Assembly (NCBI RefSeq): GCF_031326345.1
Contig: NZ_CP133671.1
Location: 2,108,001 to 2,172,000, forward strand
Reading direction: 5' to 3'
DNA from: Aureispira sp. CCB-E
Lineage (GTDB): Bacteria > Bacteroidota > Bacteroidia > Chitinophagales > Saprospiraceae
Length of the DNA stretch: 64,000 nt
The position numbers and the translations under genes were made by a program. Position 1 is the stretch's first letter. Every line of letters starts with the position of its first letter. This document shows, piece after piece, positions 42,849 through 51,987 of the stretch. The notes below the pieces were generated by a model, which was given only the letters and a program-made list of their open reading frames with translations, was not told the origin of the DNA and did no database searches.

Positions 42849-43430
42849 TTAAAGTTTTAAGATTAAAGGAAGTAAGATATGTGTCATTAATAAACCTCCG
42901 ATAAAAAATCCGATGACAGCAATTAAAGAAGGCACTTGTAAATTAGACAAACCACTAATGGCATGTCCAGAAGTACATCCTCCTGCGTATCGAGCGCCAA
43001 ACCCAACAAAGAAACCACCTCCGACAAAAAGCAACAAGCCTTTGAGGGTTAGCAAGGTTTCGAAGTTGAACAAATCCAAGGGCAAATACCCAGTTCCCTC
43101 AGCTATTGTACTAGGGTAGTTGATACCCCATCCTTGCAAATGAGCAATAGTTGCTGAAGAAATCTGAACAGGCTCTGGGCTTGTTAGGTAATTAGATGCT
43201 ATATAACCACCAATAACAGCTCCTAGGGCAAATAATAAGTTCCAACCTTGTTTTTTCCACTCAAAATCAAAAAAGCTAATTTTTTTGCCTGCACCACCCG
43301 CAGCACACATGGCACGCATCGTAGCCGACATACCAAAGCTTTTGCCCCAGAAAAGTAAAATAAACATGGTAAAGGCAATCATGAAACCACTAAATGCCCA
43401 ATGCCAAGGTTGTTGTATTAATTCTAACAT
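42849..43430 (-). CDS. YeeE/YedE family transporter half
   Basis: A 193-residue membrane protein with about five hydrophobic segments and the signature FGARYAGGCTSGHAISG (about 144-160), which contains the conserved cysteine of YeeE/YedE transporters. Together with the 42430 gene, five bases apart, it forms a two-part importer of thiosulfate or related sulfur species, co-encoded with persulfide-processing enzymes. Confidence 0.9.
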   Translation of the reverse strand: MLELIQQPWHWAFSGFMIAFTMFILLFWGKSFGMSATMRAMCAAGGAGKKISFFDFEWKKQGWNLLFALGAVIGGYIASNYLTSPEPVQISSATIAHLQGWGINYPSTIAEGTGYLPLDLFNFETLLTLKGLLLFVGGGFFVGFGARYAGGCTSGHAISGLSNLQVPSLIAVIGFFIGGLLMTHILLPLILKL

Positions 43431-43468
43431 TTTTTAATGTAATGTGTTTTAAAAAAAACGGAGAGTAT

Positions 43469-43532
43469 ATTAAATAGTATCGTAGTCTACGACCGTTTTT
43501 GAACGTTTAAGTAGGCTACAATACTATTTAAT
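43469..43532. promoter_or_regulatory. Long imperfect inverted repeat between rhodanese and transporter genes
   Basis: ATTAAATAGTAT (43469-43480) pairs with ATACTATTTAAT (43521-43532). Inner CGTAGTCTAC pairs mostly with GTAGGCTACA, and the loop contains a further CGTT/AACG stem. On the - strand a T-run lies about 14 bases beyond. It may attenuate transcription between the upstream rhodanese genes and the downstream transporter genes. Confidence 0.55.
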
Positions 43533-43539
43533 GATAGTT

Positions 43540-43842
43540 TTAAGCATTCCAAGCCAAGATGCCACCTTCTAGGTTAACCAAACTTTGAAATCCTAGTTGA
43601 TGCATCAATTGGCAAGCTTGCCCACTTCTTTGCCCACTTCTACAGTATACAAAGTAGTTTTTATCTTTGTCCAATGCACTAACTTGAGTTTGGAAGTCAT
43701 CGGCAAAAAAATCAATAGCAACAGCCCCTTCAATTTTGCCTTGTGCGACCTCACCAGGAGTTCTTACATCAAGTAGTACCACATTATCATTTTCCGCCAT
43801 TGCTTTTTTGAATGCTTCGGGATTCAAATCTTTATAATTCAT
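43540..43842 (-). CDS. Single-domain rhodanese sulfurtransferase
   Basis: Started at the ATG read from 43842 (100 aa); the frame extends to 43899, but the extra residues are basic and not family-like. VVLLDVRTPGEVAQGKIEGA is the typical strand-turn of the family, and YCRSGQRS carries the active-site cysteine, which takes a persulfide sulfur. It lies 60 bp after the MBL-rhodanese fusion in the same direction, so the two probably share a transcript. Confidence 0.9.
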   Translation of the reverse strand: MNYKDLNPEAFKKAMAENDNVVLLDVRTPGEVAQGKIEGAVAIDFFADDFQTQVSALDKDKNYFVYCRSGQRSGQACQLMHQLGFQSLVNLEGGILAWNA

Positions 43843-43902
43843 TATTTTTATTGGTCTTATTAGTCGAATAATTTTTATTAATTTTGATAGATAACGCATC
43901 GT

Positions 43903-45312
43903 TTAAGATAGTGTCGTAGGGCAAACAAATTCAGTTTTAGGGATTTCTGTTGCTGCAATAGCTTTGAATCCTCCAGCAATTTCTACCAAGTTATGGAAGC
44001 CTCTTGCTTTTAAAATAGAGCTGGTAATCATAGAGCGGTACCCCCCTGCACAATGAATGTGATAAGTGGTGTCTCTATTTAGTTCGTCTATATTATCATT
44101 AATATAATCTAGAGGGAAATTGCTTGCTCCTACAATATGCTCTGACTTAAACTCATTAGGTTTTCTTACATCCAAAACATTCAATTCGTTATTGGCAAGC
44201 TCTTGTTCTAAATCTTGAGCCGAAATAGATGTGATTTGATCAATTTCTTTGCCTGCCTTTGTCCAAGCTTCGATACCACCTTCTAAGTAACCCAAGACAT
44301 TGTCATAGCCTACACGAGCCAAACGAGTAACTACTTCTTTAGCTCTACCTTCGTCTGTTACCAAAACAATGGGCTGTTTTAAATCAATAATAAGAGCGCC
44401 AACCCAAGGAGCAAACCCGCCATCAATACCGATGTTGATAGAATTGGGGACAAAAGCATCTTTGAATGTTTGAGGAGCTCTAGTATCTAAAATCAACGCA
44501 CCTGTTTCGTTGGCAATTCCTTCAAAATCATTTGGTGAAAGTGCAACTACTCCTCTTTCAAAAACAGTATCTATACTTTCATAGCCGTTTTTGTTGAGCA
44601 ATGCATTTTTAGGAAAATATTGAGGTGCTTGGGTTAGTCCAGAAGTAACTTCTTCGATAAACTCATCCTTGCTCATATTAGCACGAAGCGCATAGTTCGT
44701 CGCTTTCTGATTGCCCAAGGTATCAAAGGTTTCTTTACTCATATTTTTGCCACAAGCAGAACCAGCACCATGGGCAGGATATACAATGACATCGTCAGGT
44801 AATGGCATTATTTTATGGCGCAAAGAATCAAAAAGATGCCCTGCCAAATCCTCTCTAGTCAAATGAGTTTTTACAGCCAAATCAGGTCGACCAACATCCC
44901 CAATAAATAGGGTGTCTCCAGAGAACAAAGCTGTTTCTTTTCCATTGGCATCTAGTAGCAGATAAGAAGTCGATTCCATGGTATGCCCAGGAGTATGGAG
45001 TACCTTAATGCCAATTTCTCCAACACGCAAAATTTCTTCATCTTGTGCAATGTAAGCCTCAAAAGCTGTTTCTGCATTTGGTCCATATACAATGGTGGCT
45101 CCTGTTTTTTGGGCTAAGTCTACATGTCCAGAAACAAAATCAGCATGAAAATGTGTTTCAAGAATGTATTTGATAGTTGCCCCATCTTTTTGGGCACGTT
45201 CTATGTAAGGTTTTGTTTCTCTCAATGGATCAATAATAACTGCTTCTCCTTGAGATTCTATGTAGTAAGCACCTTGTGCCAAACAACCCGTATATATTTG
45301 TTCTATTTTCAT
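43903..45312 (-). CDS. CstB-like MBL-fold persulfide dioxygenase fused to tandem rhodanese domains
   Basis: A 469-residue protein. The N-terminal metallo-beta-lactamase fold (1-230) has HFHAD (54-58) and H63, then HTPGHT and SGDTLFIGDVGRPDL, typical of persulfide dioxygenases. A first rhodanese domain (about 260-360) lacks its cysteine (IVLVTDEGRAKE), and a second (about 375-465) keeps it (YHIHCAGGYRS). That arrangement, with an inactive then an active rhodanese, is the layout of CstB, which turns persulfides into thiosulfate or sulfite. It has a promoter with a Crp/Fnr-type site. Confidence 0.92.
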   Translation of the reverse strand: MKIEQIYTGCLAQGAYYIESQGEAVIIDPLRETKPYIERAQKDGATIKYILETHFHADFVSGHVDLAQKTGATIVYGPNAETAFEAYIAQDEEILRVGEIGIKVLHTPGHTMESTSYLLLDANGKETALFSGDTLFIGDVGRPDLAVKTHLTREDLAGHLFDSLRHKIMPLPDDVIVYPAHGAGSACGKNMSKETFDTLGNQKATNYALRANMSKDEFIEEVTSGLTQAPQYFPKNALLNKNGYESIDTVFERGVVALSPNDFEGIANETGALILDTRAPQTFKDAFVPNSINIGIDGGFAPWVGALIIDLKQPIVLVTDEGRAKEVVTRLARVGYDNVLGYLEGGIEAWTKAGKEIDQITSISAQDLEQELANNELNVLDVRKPNEFKSEHIVGASNFPLDYINDNIDELNRDTTYHIHCAGGYRSMITSSILKARGFHNLVEIAGGFKAIAATEIPKTEFVCPTTLS

Positions 45313-45365
45313 GTTATAATAGTTTTTAAATTGATATCAACAATTAGTATGAATAATATCTGATA

Positions 45366-45410
45366 CAAAGATAAAGTTTAATCTGCAGACCAAATGTGAC
45401 GCAAATCACA
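45366..45410 (-). promoter_or_regulatory. Promoter with Crp/Fnr-type operator before the MBL-rhodanese gene
   Basis: On the - strand, TATCTTTG (45366-45373) matches the Bacteroidota -7 consensus TAnnTTTG. A TTTG at 45391-45394, 17-18 bases upstream, fits the -33 element. TGTGA-N6-TCACA (45395-45410) is a perfect Crp/Fnr-type site whose inner edge is 21 bp from the -7 box, placing its centre about 40 bp upstream of the start, a class II activator position. Confidence 0.75.
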
Positions 45411-45483
45411 TAAAGCAAAATTTTTATCATTTATTAGTGACAGTGGTCCACGTTGAAGTATTTTTATTGTTTTTTTATGAAAT

Positions 45484-47100
45484 TTAATTTGTAGAGAAAC
45501 TCTTAATAGCAGCATTAATGGTGGGGAAGGAGCTTTTAGAGTAATTGCAAGGCATATCTACCAAGGCAATAGAGACACCCTCTTGTTGATAAAGTTGTAC
45601 AATACTTTCCAACGCCTTTTCACCAGTGCTGTCGATTTGGTGTATGTGTGTACCATCTAGGATGGCATAATCAATCGCTTGCGTATTTTTTACCGTTATT
45701 TTTTCTTGTAATATGGCTTCCATCTTTTCTTTGAAGTGATTGCTATTGGCAAAATAAAGTTGTTCTTCAAAGCGAATGATAAGCGCATTGTTGGGGATTT
45801 CTACAAGCGTATCATTAAGAACAATATTGGGATACAAAGTGTCGTATAAAATTCCAATAATGGAAAGCAACACCCCAACTAATATTCCCTTTTGTATGCC
45901 AATTATCAAAGTCGCTAAGAAGGTAGCTAATAAAATAAAGAAATCACGCTTGTGACCACCTTTCCAAAGTTGAACGGCATCTTCAACAGAAATGAGTTTA
46001 AAAACAGCGACCATGATGATAGATGCCAATACTGCTTTGGGAAGGTAATAAAACAAAGGTGTTAGAAACAGTAACGTTAGAATAACAAAGGTGGCACTAA
46101 TGATAGCTGCTAGATTGGTTTTGGCACCAGCTTGGTCGTTAACGGCACTTCTAGAAAATCCTCCTGTACCTGGAAAACTCTGAAAGAAGGAACCAAATAG
46201 ATTGGCCATTCCTAATGCTATTAATTCTTGATTCGGATCTATTTTATAATCGTTGTGGCGAGCTTGTATCGCTTTCGATACGGCAATCGCTTCCATAAAT
46301 GCAACTAAGGCAAGTGTGATCGCACTAGGTAAGAGTTTTTGAATAACCTCTAGGTTGAACAGTTGATCAGGAAGTTGAGGACTCGGCAATCCTTGAGGAA
46401 TGTCTTGAACAATAGCTACATTGTATTGGTTTAAACCCAATCCCCAAACACCGAGTATTCCTGCTACGACTATAATCAACGGGGCAGGGATTGTTGGCGT
46501 ATATTTTTTCGCAAGAATGATAATAAGTATCCCTGATAAACCAATGACAAGGGTATAAGGATTGATTTGATCCACTTTTTGTATCGCGTCTAACAGAATA
46601 GTATGCAAAAATTGCCCCTGCTCTAAATCAACCCCTATCAGGTGCTTGAGTTGACTGATGCTAATAATAATGGCTGCCGCAGAGGTAAAACCACTAATGA
46701 CAGGGTGGGATAAGAAATTAACCAAAACTCCTAGCCGTAAAAAGCCCATTAATAACTGAATAACGCCAACTATTAGAGCTAAAAGAATCGCCAAACTAAT
46801 GTATTCACTACTTTCTGCTTGTGCAAATTGACTAACACTAACGGCAACTAGTAAGGAATCCATCGCTACAGGACCTACTCCCAATTGTCTTGAGGTGCCT
46901 AAAATAGCATAAACTAATTGCGGGATAATAGCAGCATACAAGCCATAAATAGGAGGTAACCCAGCCAGCATAGCATAAGCCATTCCTTGGGGAATGAGCA
47001 TAATACCTACTGTGAGGCCTGCATTGATATCTCCTTTTAAATGTTTTTTTTGATAATTAGGTAGCCAATCTAGGATAGGGAGTTTTGATTTTATATTCAT
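45484..47100 (-). CDS. SulP-family anion transporter with STAS domain
   Basis: Started at the ATG read from 47100 (538 aa); the frame extends to 47232, across the promoter, so the longer start is rejected. Ten or more membrane segments include the family block LTVGIMLIPQGMAYAMLAGLPPIYGLYA. A C-terminal STAS domain (about 430-538) has the DGTHIHQIDSTG nucleotide-fold loop. It imports sulfate, bicarbonate or a similar anion; the neighbours suggest sulfur species or sulfite/sulfate export-import balance. Controlled by the Crp/Fnr-type site at 47154-47169. Confidence 0.92.
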   Translation of the reverse strand: MNIKSKLPILDWLPNYQKKHLKGDINAGLTVGIMLIPQGMAYAMLAGLPPIYGLYAAIIPQLVYAILGTSRQLGVGPVAMDSLLVAVSVSQFAQAESSEYISLAILLALIVGVIQLLMGFLRLGVLVNFLSHPVISGFTSAAAIIISISQLKHLIGVDLEQGQFLHTILLDAIQKVDQINPYTLVIGLSGILIIILAKKYTPTIPAPLIIVVAGILGVWGLGLNQYNVAIVQDIPQGLPSPQLPDQLFNLEVIQKLLPSAITLALVAFMEAIAVSKAIQARHNDYKIDPNQELIALGMANLFGSFFQSFPGTGGFSRSAVNDQAGAKTNLAAIISATFVILTLLFLTPLFYYLPKAVLASIIMVAVFKLISVEDAVQLWKGGHKRDFFILLATFLATLIIGIQKGILVGVLLSIIGILYDTLYPNIVLNDTLVEIPNNALIIRFEEQLYFANSNHFKEKMEAILQEKITVKNTQAIDYAILDGTHIHQIDSTGEKALESIVQLYQQEGVSIALVDMPCNYSKSSFPTINAAIKSFSTN

Positions 47101-47124
47101 CTCTGATTTTTGTTTTTGTTGACA

Positions 47125-47169
47125 CAAAGATAAATAAGTAAAAGGGCTTATTTGGTGATGTGGGTCACA
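47125..47169 (-). promoter_or_regulatory. Promoter with Crp/Fnr-type operator before the SulP gene
   Basis: On the - strand, TATCTTTG (47125-47132) again matches TAnnTTTG. TGTGA-N6-TCACC (47154-47169) differs from the perfect site by one base and begins 21 bp from the -7 box, exactly as at 45366-45410. No TTG -33 element is seen, which would make this promoter dependent on the activator. Confidence 0.72.
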
Positions 47170-47335
47170 TAGTTTGAAAAAATGAACGATTGAAGTAGCT
47201 GTAATTAGTTTTTGGGAACAGTAAGTAATCATTCAAAAAAATAACAGGTAAAATAGCCTCCTTTGATTAGCGCAAAAAGAATCCCATTTTTTGTTATTAT
47301 TTTTTCTGACCACTTACTTAGGTGGAATAAAAGAA

Positions 47336-47366
47336 CCCCAATCATACTGTTTAGATACAATTGGGG
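47336..47366 (-). terminator. Hairpin terminator after the OmpA-type gene
   Basis: CCCCAAT (47336-47342) and ATTGGGG (47360-47366) pair with a 17-base loop. On the - strand TTCTTTTATT follows. It lies 48 bp beyond the stop of the OmpA-type gene. Confidence 0.5.
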
Positions 47367-47413
47367 GGCGTTTCTCTGTTGGCGAGAATAGAATGGTCTT
47401 ATTCTACGGTTGT

Positions 47414-50092
47414 TTAGAAGGATAAGTGAACTTCTGCTCGTCGAGCCAATTCGTCTCTTGCCGAACTATCAAGTTCTCCTAATGGAGTAGATCGAACTCG
47501 TTCTCCTTGAATGCCAGACTGTTTTAGGAAATTGGCAACCTCTTGAGCTCTTTCAGCAGATAGCCGTTCATTTAGTTCCTTGCGACCTGTTTTGCTTGCA
47601 AAGCCTTTGACCCAAAACTGAACGGTTGGATATTTTTCTAAGTAATGCACCAAAGTAGTTAATGTTTCTTGGGCTTGTACCGTCAAGCTAGATTTACCCA
47701 CATCAAAATAGATTTTAGTTACATAGGTTCCTTTCTTTTGTGCTAAAAAAACTTCTAATTCGCTAGCAACACTTTTTTTTTCAGATTCTACTTTTTGAAT
47801 GGTACGTTGAAGGCTGTCGATTTTACGTTGTTGCTCAACACTTTTTTGAGTAGCAATAGCCAATTTTGCAACTAGAGAATTATTAAAATCCTGTTGTTGA
47901 TTTAATTGTTTTGTTAAAGCAGCGTTATTGCCATTATCTATAAAAATAGAATCTCTTTGCACAATTTTAAGGGTATCTTTAGAGGCTGGTTGAGTTGCTT
48001 TTAAGCGTTCTATTTGTAATAATAAAGCTCTTTGATTAGCTTGCATGCGCATCAATTCTTCTTGTGCAGCGGGGCTATAATTGTTGTTAATGACAAGGGT
48101 ATCTTTTGCCCCACTTTGGCGGTTCAAGGCACTGGTTAACCGTTCAAGTTCTTGGGCAGATAGGGTAGACGAGTTAGACGGATTAACAGCTCCTGTACGT
48201 CCATCCGTTTTTTTCAACTGTTCAATATTCAATTGGTTTTGGAGTTCTTGTATTTTTAGTTTGTACTCGTACTCTTGTTGTTGCAACTTCAAATCAGCCT
48301 CGTATTTTTGTTGTTGTAATTGTAATTCTTTTGGCGTTGTATCTAGGCTAGGACGATTTTTGAGCAACTCTAATTGATGGAGCAGTTTCAATTTTTCTAG
48401 CTCATTGATATGCTTTTGTTCCTCCAACTTTAGTTGGTATTGCAATTCTTGTTCTTTGCTGTTAGGAGCACTTTTTTTCCGTTCTTGCTCTAGTTCTTTT
48501 TGCAAGGCTAATTCTGCTAACTGTCGTTCATATTTTGCTTTTTGTAACAGCAATTCATATTGATACTTTTGCTCTTGTTGCTGTAATTCTAATGTTCGAA
48601 TCGTTTCAGAATTATCCGAGCTAGGAGATAAAGGAGTGGCGGCAGGTAATTTTTTTATAGAGTCATTTATAATCGTATTGATGGTAGGCGTTGAGATACG
48701 ATTTTGTGTCAAACTATCAGTAGAGATATAGGTAGAATCTGCTTGATAATTTGTAACAGGAGGAAGGACTATATTAGGAATAGAATCATTTAAAAGACTA
48801 TCTACGTTACGCTGAGGGAGTCTAGTTTGCTCTATCGAGTCAAGCTCCAAACGAGTAGAATCTAGCGTGTAATTTTGGGGCACAACAGGAGGAGCAATAG
48901 AACGAATAGAATCATCTAATATCCGATTCACTGTTGGTTTAGATATTTCATCAGGACGGATAGGAGCTACGTTTGAAGATGGCAGATTGGTGTTTTCTTC
49001 AGAAGATAAAGACGTAGAATTGATGGTATCACTTGTGACCGTTTTGATGGTCGTGGTGGTAGTAATAATTTTCTGCACAATAGTATCGGCAGATTGACCT
49101 GTGCTAGAAGACCATTCTTTTGTGGTATTGCCAGTTGTATTAGAAACTGGAGGCATTGTTGTTAACAAACCCTCTGTATAGATAATAGCAGGACGAATTT
49201 TATAAGTTTTTTGACCAAAGCTATAATGTGCAGAAAGTCCTACAAAGCTATACCAATCATTCATCTCAGGAGAATTGCCTCTTCTAGAGCGATTAATGCC
49301 ACTTGGGTTAGCAGCATAAGCTTGAAAATTATCATTATAAGTAGTTCTATAGTTCCCACTAACATCGTCCAAATAATCGCTTCCTGTATACCGAACCAAG
49401 GCTTCTAGGTGCAAGTGAAAACGCTTGGATAGACGGAATTTTATTCCCAACCCTAAGGCAACATTCCAAGTAATTGGACTATAAGCATTTTCTTCTGTAT
49501 TCAAAGGACGCAAAGAGGTTTCGTATTGATAATCTTGTTCTATTATTTGGGCATTGGCGGCATTGATCCCATTTTGATCTTCGGTACGGATTGTATTGTC
49601 AGACCAATAGTAATAACGATTATTATTATTAGAAAGTAAATCGCCTTTTGTTTCAAAGTAAGTCATTCCACCACCCAACATGAAGTACGGTGCGATGATA
49701 CTGTTACTATTAAAAACCAAATCGTTATCTAAATAAACGATTCCCAGTAGACTAGCATCAAACAAATCTGTCTGAACGTTTAAAGCACGAGTATAAGTAC
49801 CACTATTTTCATAGGTTCGATCACTCGCTTTGAATTGGCTTTTCATACCCCACAAACGCAAGCCAAATGTTTTGGAAAGGTGGTACTCAACTGAAAGCCC
49901 ATAAGATAGAAAATTGAAATCTTGTATGGGTTGCTTAAATTGATGGGGTAAATCCCAAACTTGGTGACTTAAATCACCATAGTAATTACTCAGACCAGCG
50001 TGCAAACCAATCTTGACAGCATAGCGGTGTTGCTGTGCAAAAGTAGGAATGGCTAAGAGTAAAAAAAGACAAGAATAGATAAATTTATTCAT
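47414..50092 (-). CDS. Large OmpA-family protein with barrel and coiled-coil stalk
   Basis: An 892-residue protein with a signal peptide (ending TFAQQ). Residues about 22-300 form an outer-membrane barrel (GLHAGLSNYYGDLSHQ, NVALGLGIKFRLSKRFHLHLEALVRY). A threonine/serine-rich linker (about 300-500) leads to a long Q/E/K/L coiled coil (about 500-720). The C-terminal OmpA domain (about 785-892) has YFDVGKSSL and KGFASKTGRKELNERLSAERAQ, which bind peptidoglycan. It ties outer membrane to the wall. Length is well above ordinary OmpA proteins because of the stalk. No ATP-binding or export gene adjoins. Confidence 0.88.
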   Translation of the reverse strand: MNKFIYSCLFLLLAIPTFAQQHRYAVKIGLHAGLSNYYGDLSHQVWDLPHQFKQPIQDFNFLSYGLSVEYHLSKTFGLRLWGMKSQFKASDRTYENSGTYTRALNVQTDLFDASLLGIVYLDNDLVFNSNSIIAPYFMLGGGMTYFETKGDLLSNNNNRYYYWSDNTIRTEDQNGINAANAQIIEQDYQYETSLRPLNTEENAYSPITWNVALGLGIKFRLSKRFHLHLEALVRYTGSDYLDDVSGNYRTTYNDNFQAYAANPSGINRSRRGNSPEMNDWYSFVGLSAHYSFGQKTYKIRPAIIYTEGLLTTMPPVSNTTGNTTKEWSSSTGQSADTIVQKIITTTTTIKTVTSDTINSTSLSSEENTNLPSSNVAPIRPDEISKPTVNRILDDSIRSIAPPVVPQNYTLDSTRLELDSIEQTRLPQRNVDSLLNDSIPNIVLPPVTNYQADSTYISTDSLTQNRISTPTINTIINDSIKKLPAATPLSPSSDNSETIRTLELQQQEQKYQYELLLQKAKYERQLAELALQKELEQERKKSAPNSKEQELQYQLKLEEQKHINELEKLKLLHQLELLKNRPSLDTTPKELQLQQQKYEADLKLQQQEYEYKLKIQELQNQLNIEQLKKTDGRTGAVNPSNSSTLSAQELERLTSALNRQSGAKDTLVINNNYSPAAQEELMRMQANQRALLLQIERLKATQPASKDTLKIVQRDSIFIDNGNNAALTKQLNQQQDFNNSLVAKLAIATQKSVEQQRKIDSLQRTIQKVESEKKSVASELEVFLAQKKGTYVTKIYFDVGKSSLTVQAQETLTTLVHYLEKYPTVQFWVKGFASKTGRKELNERLSAERAQEVANFLKQSGIQGERVRSTPLGELDSSARDELARRAEVHLSF

Positions 50093-50183
50093 TGGTGGTG
50101 CGTTTAATGGCTCAAAAAATGTGGCTAAGATTGGTTAGATGATGCCTCTAAAAGAAAGAAATAATAGCGACAAGCAGCATGAA

Positions 50184-51359
50184 TTACTTACTAAAGTCCA
50201 ACCATAAATCAACTTGGGCACTTACACCAATAAAAGGACGTATGTAAACCCGTTTTTCTATACCAGAGAGCTGACCTGCGGTCGTTGCATCTTCCAAGAA
50301 AGTTGCTCCAGCATTAAAATGAATAAATCGAAATAATTTGTAGCTCAAACCAACATAAGTAGGGCGTTTGAAGATGGGGCCGCTGACGGTGGTGTTATTC
50401 GCTCCTTGAAAATCTAGTAAAAAGACACCAAATGTAATGGATAAATTATTTAAAACTTTGGACTGAGAAGAACGCTTGCTCAATGGAAATGCAAAACCAA
50501 CAAAAGGAGATGCTCCAATAGCTAAGTTGTTGGTCGAGCCACTAAGATAAGCTCCGCCAAAGCCTGCCTGAATGGCAATGGTACGTTTACTTTTTTCTGT
50601 AGAATAATTATCAATATATTTGTTATCAATCATCTTAAACCACTCTAGATTCATATATTGCTTTAGTTCACTGCGAATCATGGTGCGCAATTCTGACAAC
50701 AACTTTTCACGGTAAGCAACTTTAGCATCGTTTTTATCTTCTTCTTGAAAAAGAACTTTTCCTTTAGATAAACTAGCTGTAGAAATTTGTTTGAGTTTAA
50801 ATTTGATTAGATCAGAGAATCCCTCAAAATCTGTATGGGTACGATTTCTAAACATAGAAAGCCCTTTGTGAACAATCTTGTTGAGACTTCTCATAATTTG
50901 TCGCTCATTTTGTTCCAAACTAAGCGTATTGCGATTGACAATAATCACTTGCTCTAAATAAGTAAACAAATAAGAGTTGAGGATATTTGTCAACGTATCT
51001 CGTTCCTCTTGATTGATAGCTGCATAGTACTTAATGTTAAAATCGTATTCAGAGCTACCTTTTAGTTTAAAGTTGATGGGCAATAAAAATATGTTTTTGG
51101 TATTGCCTTTGGATCGTTTCCATTGGTTGGAGTAAAGTGGGAGGCGATTTTTTTTGCCCTTGGGATCAAGAATATCCAATTCAACAATGCCAATTTCTGG
51201 CTTAACAACGCCTTGTAGCATAATATGGGCTTCGGCAGGAAGCGGTTGATTTTCGCCAAAGACTACTTTCTCGTAGTCAAAAGTAACGCCTTTGTATTGG
51301 GCAAAAATAAGGTTTGAAATGGATAGAAAGCATATGATTAGTGTAATTGTGTTCTTCAT
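50184..51359 (-). CDS. Exported protein of unknown role with C-terminal strands
   Basis: A 391-residue protein with signal peptide (ending LIFAQ). A first beta-rich part (about 22-120) is followed by a helical middle (about 120-250; many K, E, R, L) and a glycine- and aromatic-rich C-terminal region of alternating strands (FGGAYLSGSTNNLAIGASPFVGFAF and later) that may be a small barrel or a membrane-facing sheet. It precedes the OmpA-type gene by 91 bp on the same strand, so the two may form an envelope operon. No family recognised. Confidence 0.65.
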   Translation of the reverse strand: MKNTITLIICFLSISNLIFAQYKGVTFDYEKVVFGENQPLPAEAHIMLQGVVKPEIGIVELDILDPKGKKNRLPLYSNQWKRSKGNTKNIFLLPINFKLKGSSEYDFNIKYYAAINQEERDTLTNILNSYLFTYLEQVIIVNRNTLSLEQNERQIMRSLNKIVHKGLSMFRNRTHTDFEGFSDLIKFKLKQISTASLSKGKVLFQEEDKNDAKVAYREKLLSELRTMIRSELKQYMNLEWFKMIDNKYIDNYSTEKSKRTIAIQAGFGGAYLSGSTNNLAIGASPFVGFAFPLSKRSSQSKVLNNLSITFGVFLLDFQGANNTTVSGPIFKRPTYVGLSYKLFRFIHFNAGATFLEDATTAGQLSGIEKRVYIRPFIGVSAQVDLWLDFSK

Positions 51360-51987
51360 AATTGTTGGCTGTCAAATTTTAGTGAGTTGGTATAAGTCAG
51401 GTAGTATTGTATTGATATAATGTTTAATTTGTTTTTTTGTTATTGCTTTATAGCTGCTTTTTGATAGAAAAGTAACATGAATATTAAGGGTTATATGTCA
51501 ATATAAACTCTTTAATAAAATAAAAGTTGCATTTAGAAACTAAAAATAACTAGATGACTATAACTTAATTAAATAGAGTGCTTTTTTTTCTAAAAGTCAC
51601 ATATTAGTAGTCATTTTTTGCTTTACTATCACAAAAATAAAAAAGTATCTATGTCTGAACTGTGTGATAAGTGTATAGTGTTTTGATTATTAGTCTTTTG
51701 TATCTTTTTGATTTGTAACGGCATATTATTGATAGCCAAATGGATACAATTTTATCGAAAAAAATAATCTTAGAACATTACTTGTCCAAGCATTCTCGCA
51801 ATAAACAGTACTATTTTTTGAATGCTCCTCATGGTTAAAAAAAACATCCAGTAGTACACGACTTCTCATTGTTTGTTTGGATCGCTAATGAAACTAGAGC
51901 GTTTTTATAGGGACTTAAAAGTAAAAAGAGACAACAATAATCTTATTGGTTGCCTCTAGTAAATTATTTTATTTTTTGTATAAAATC
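51360..51987. other. Intergenic region with terminator of the antiporter gene
   Basis: About 630 AT-rich bases without an open frame. At 51927-51957, AGAGACAACAATAA and TTATTGGTTGCCTCT form a mostly paired stem with a two-base loop, followed on the - strand by TTTTTAC, a terminator for the antiporter. The rest, upstream of the exported-protein gene, is probably its promoter region. Confidence 0.6.
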
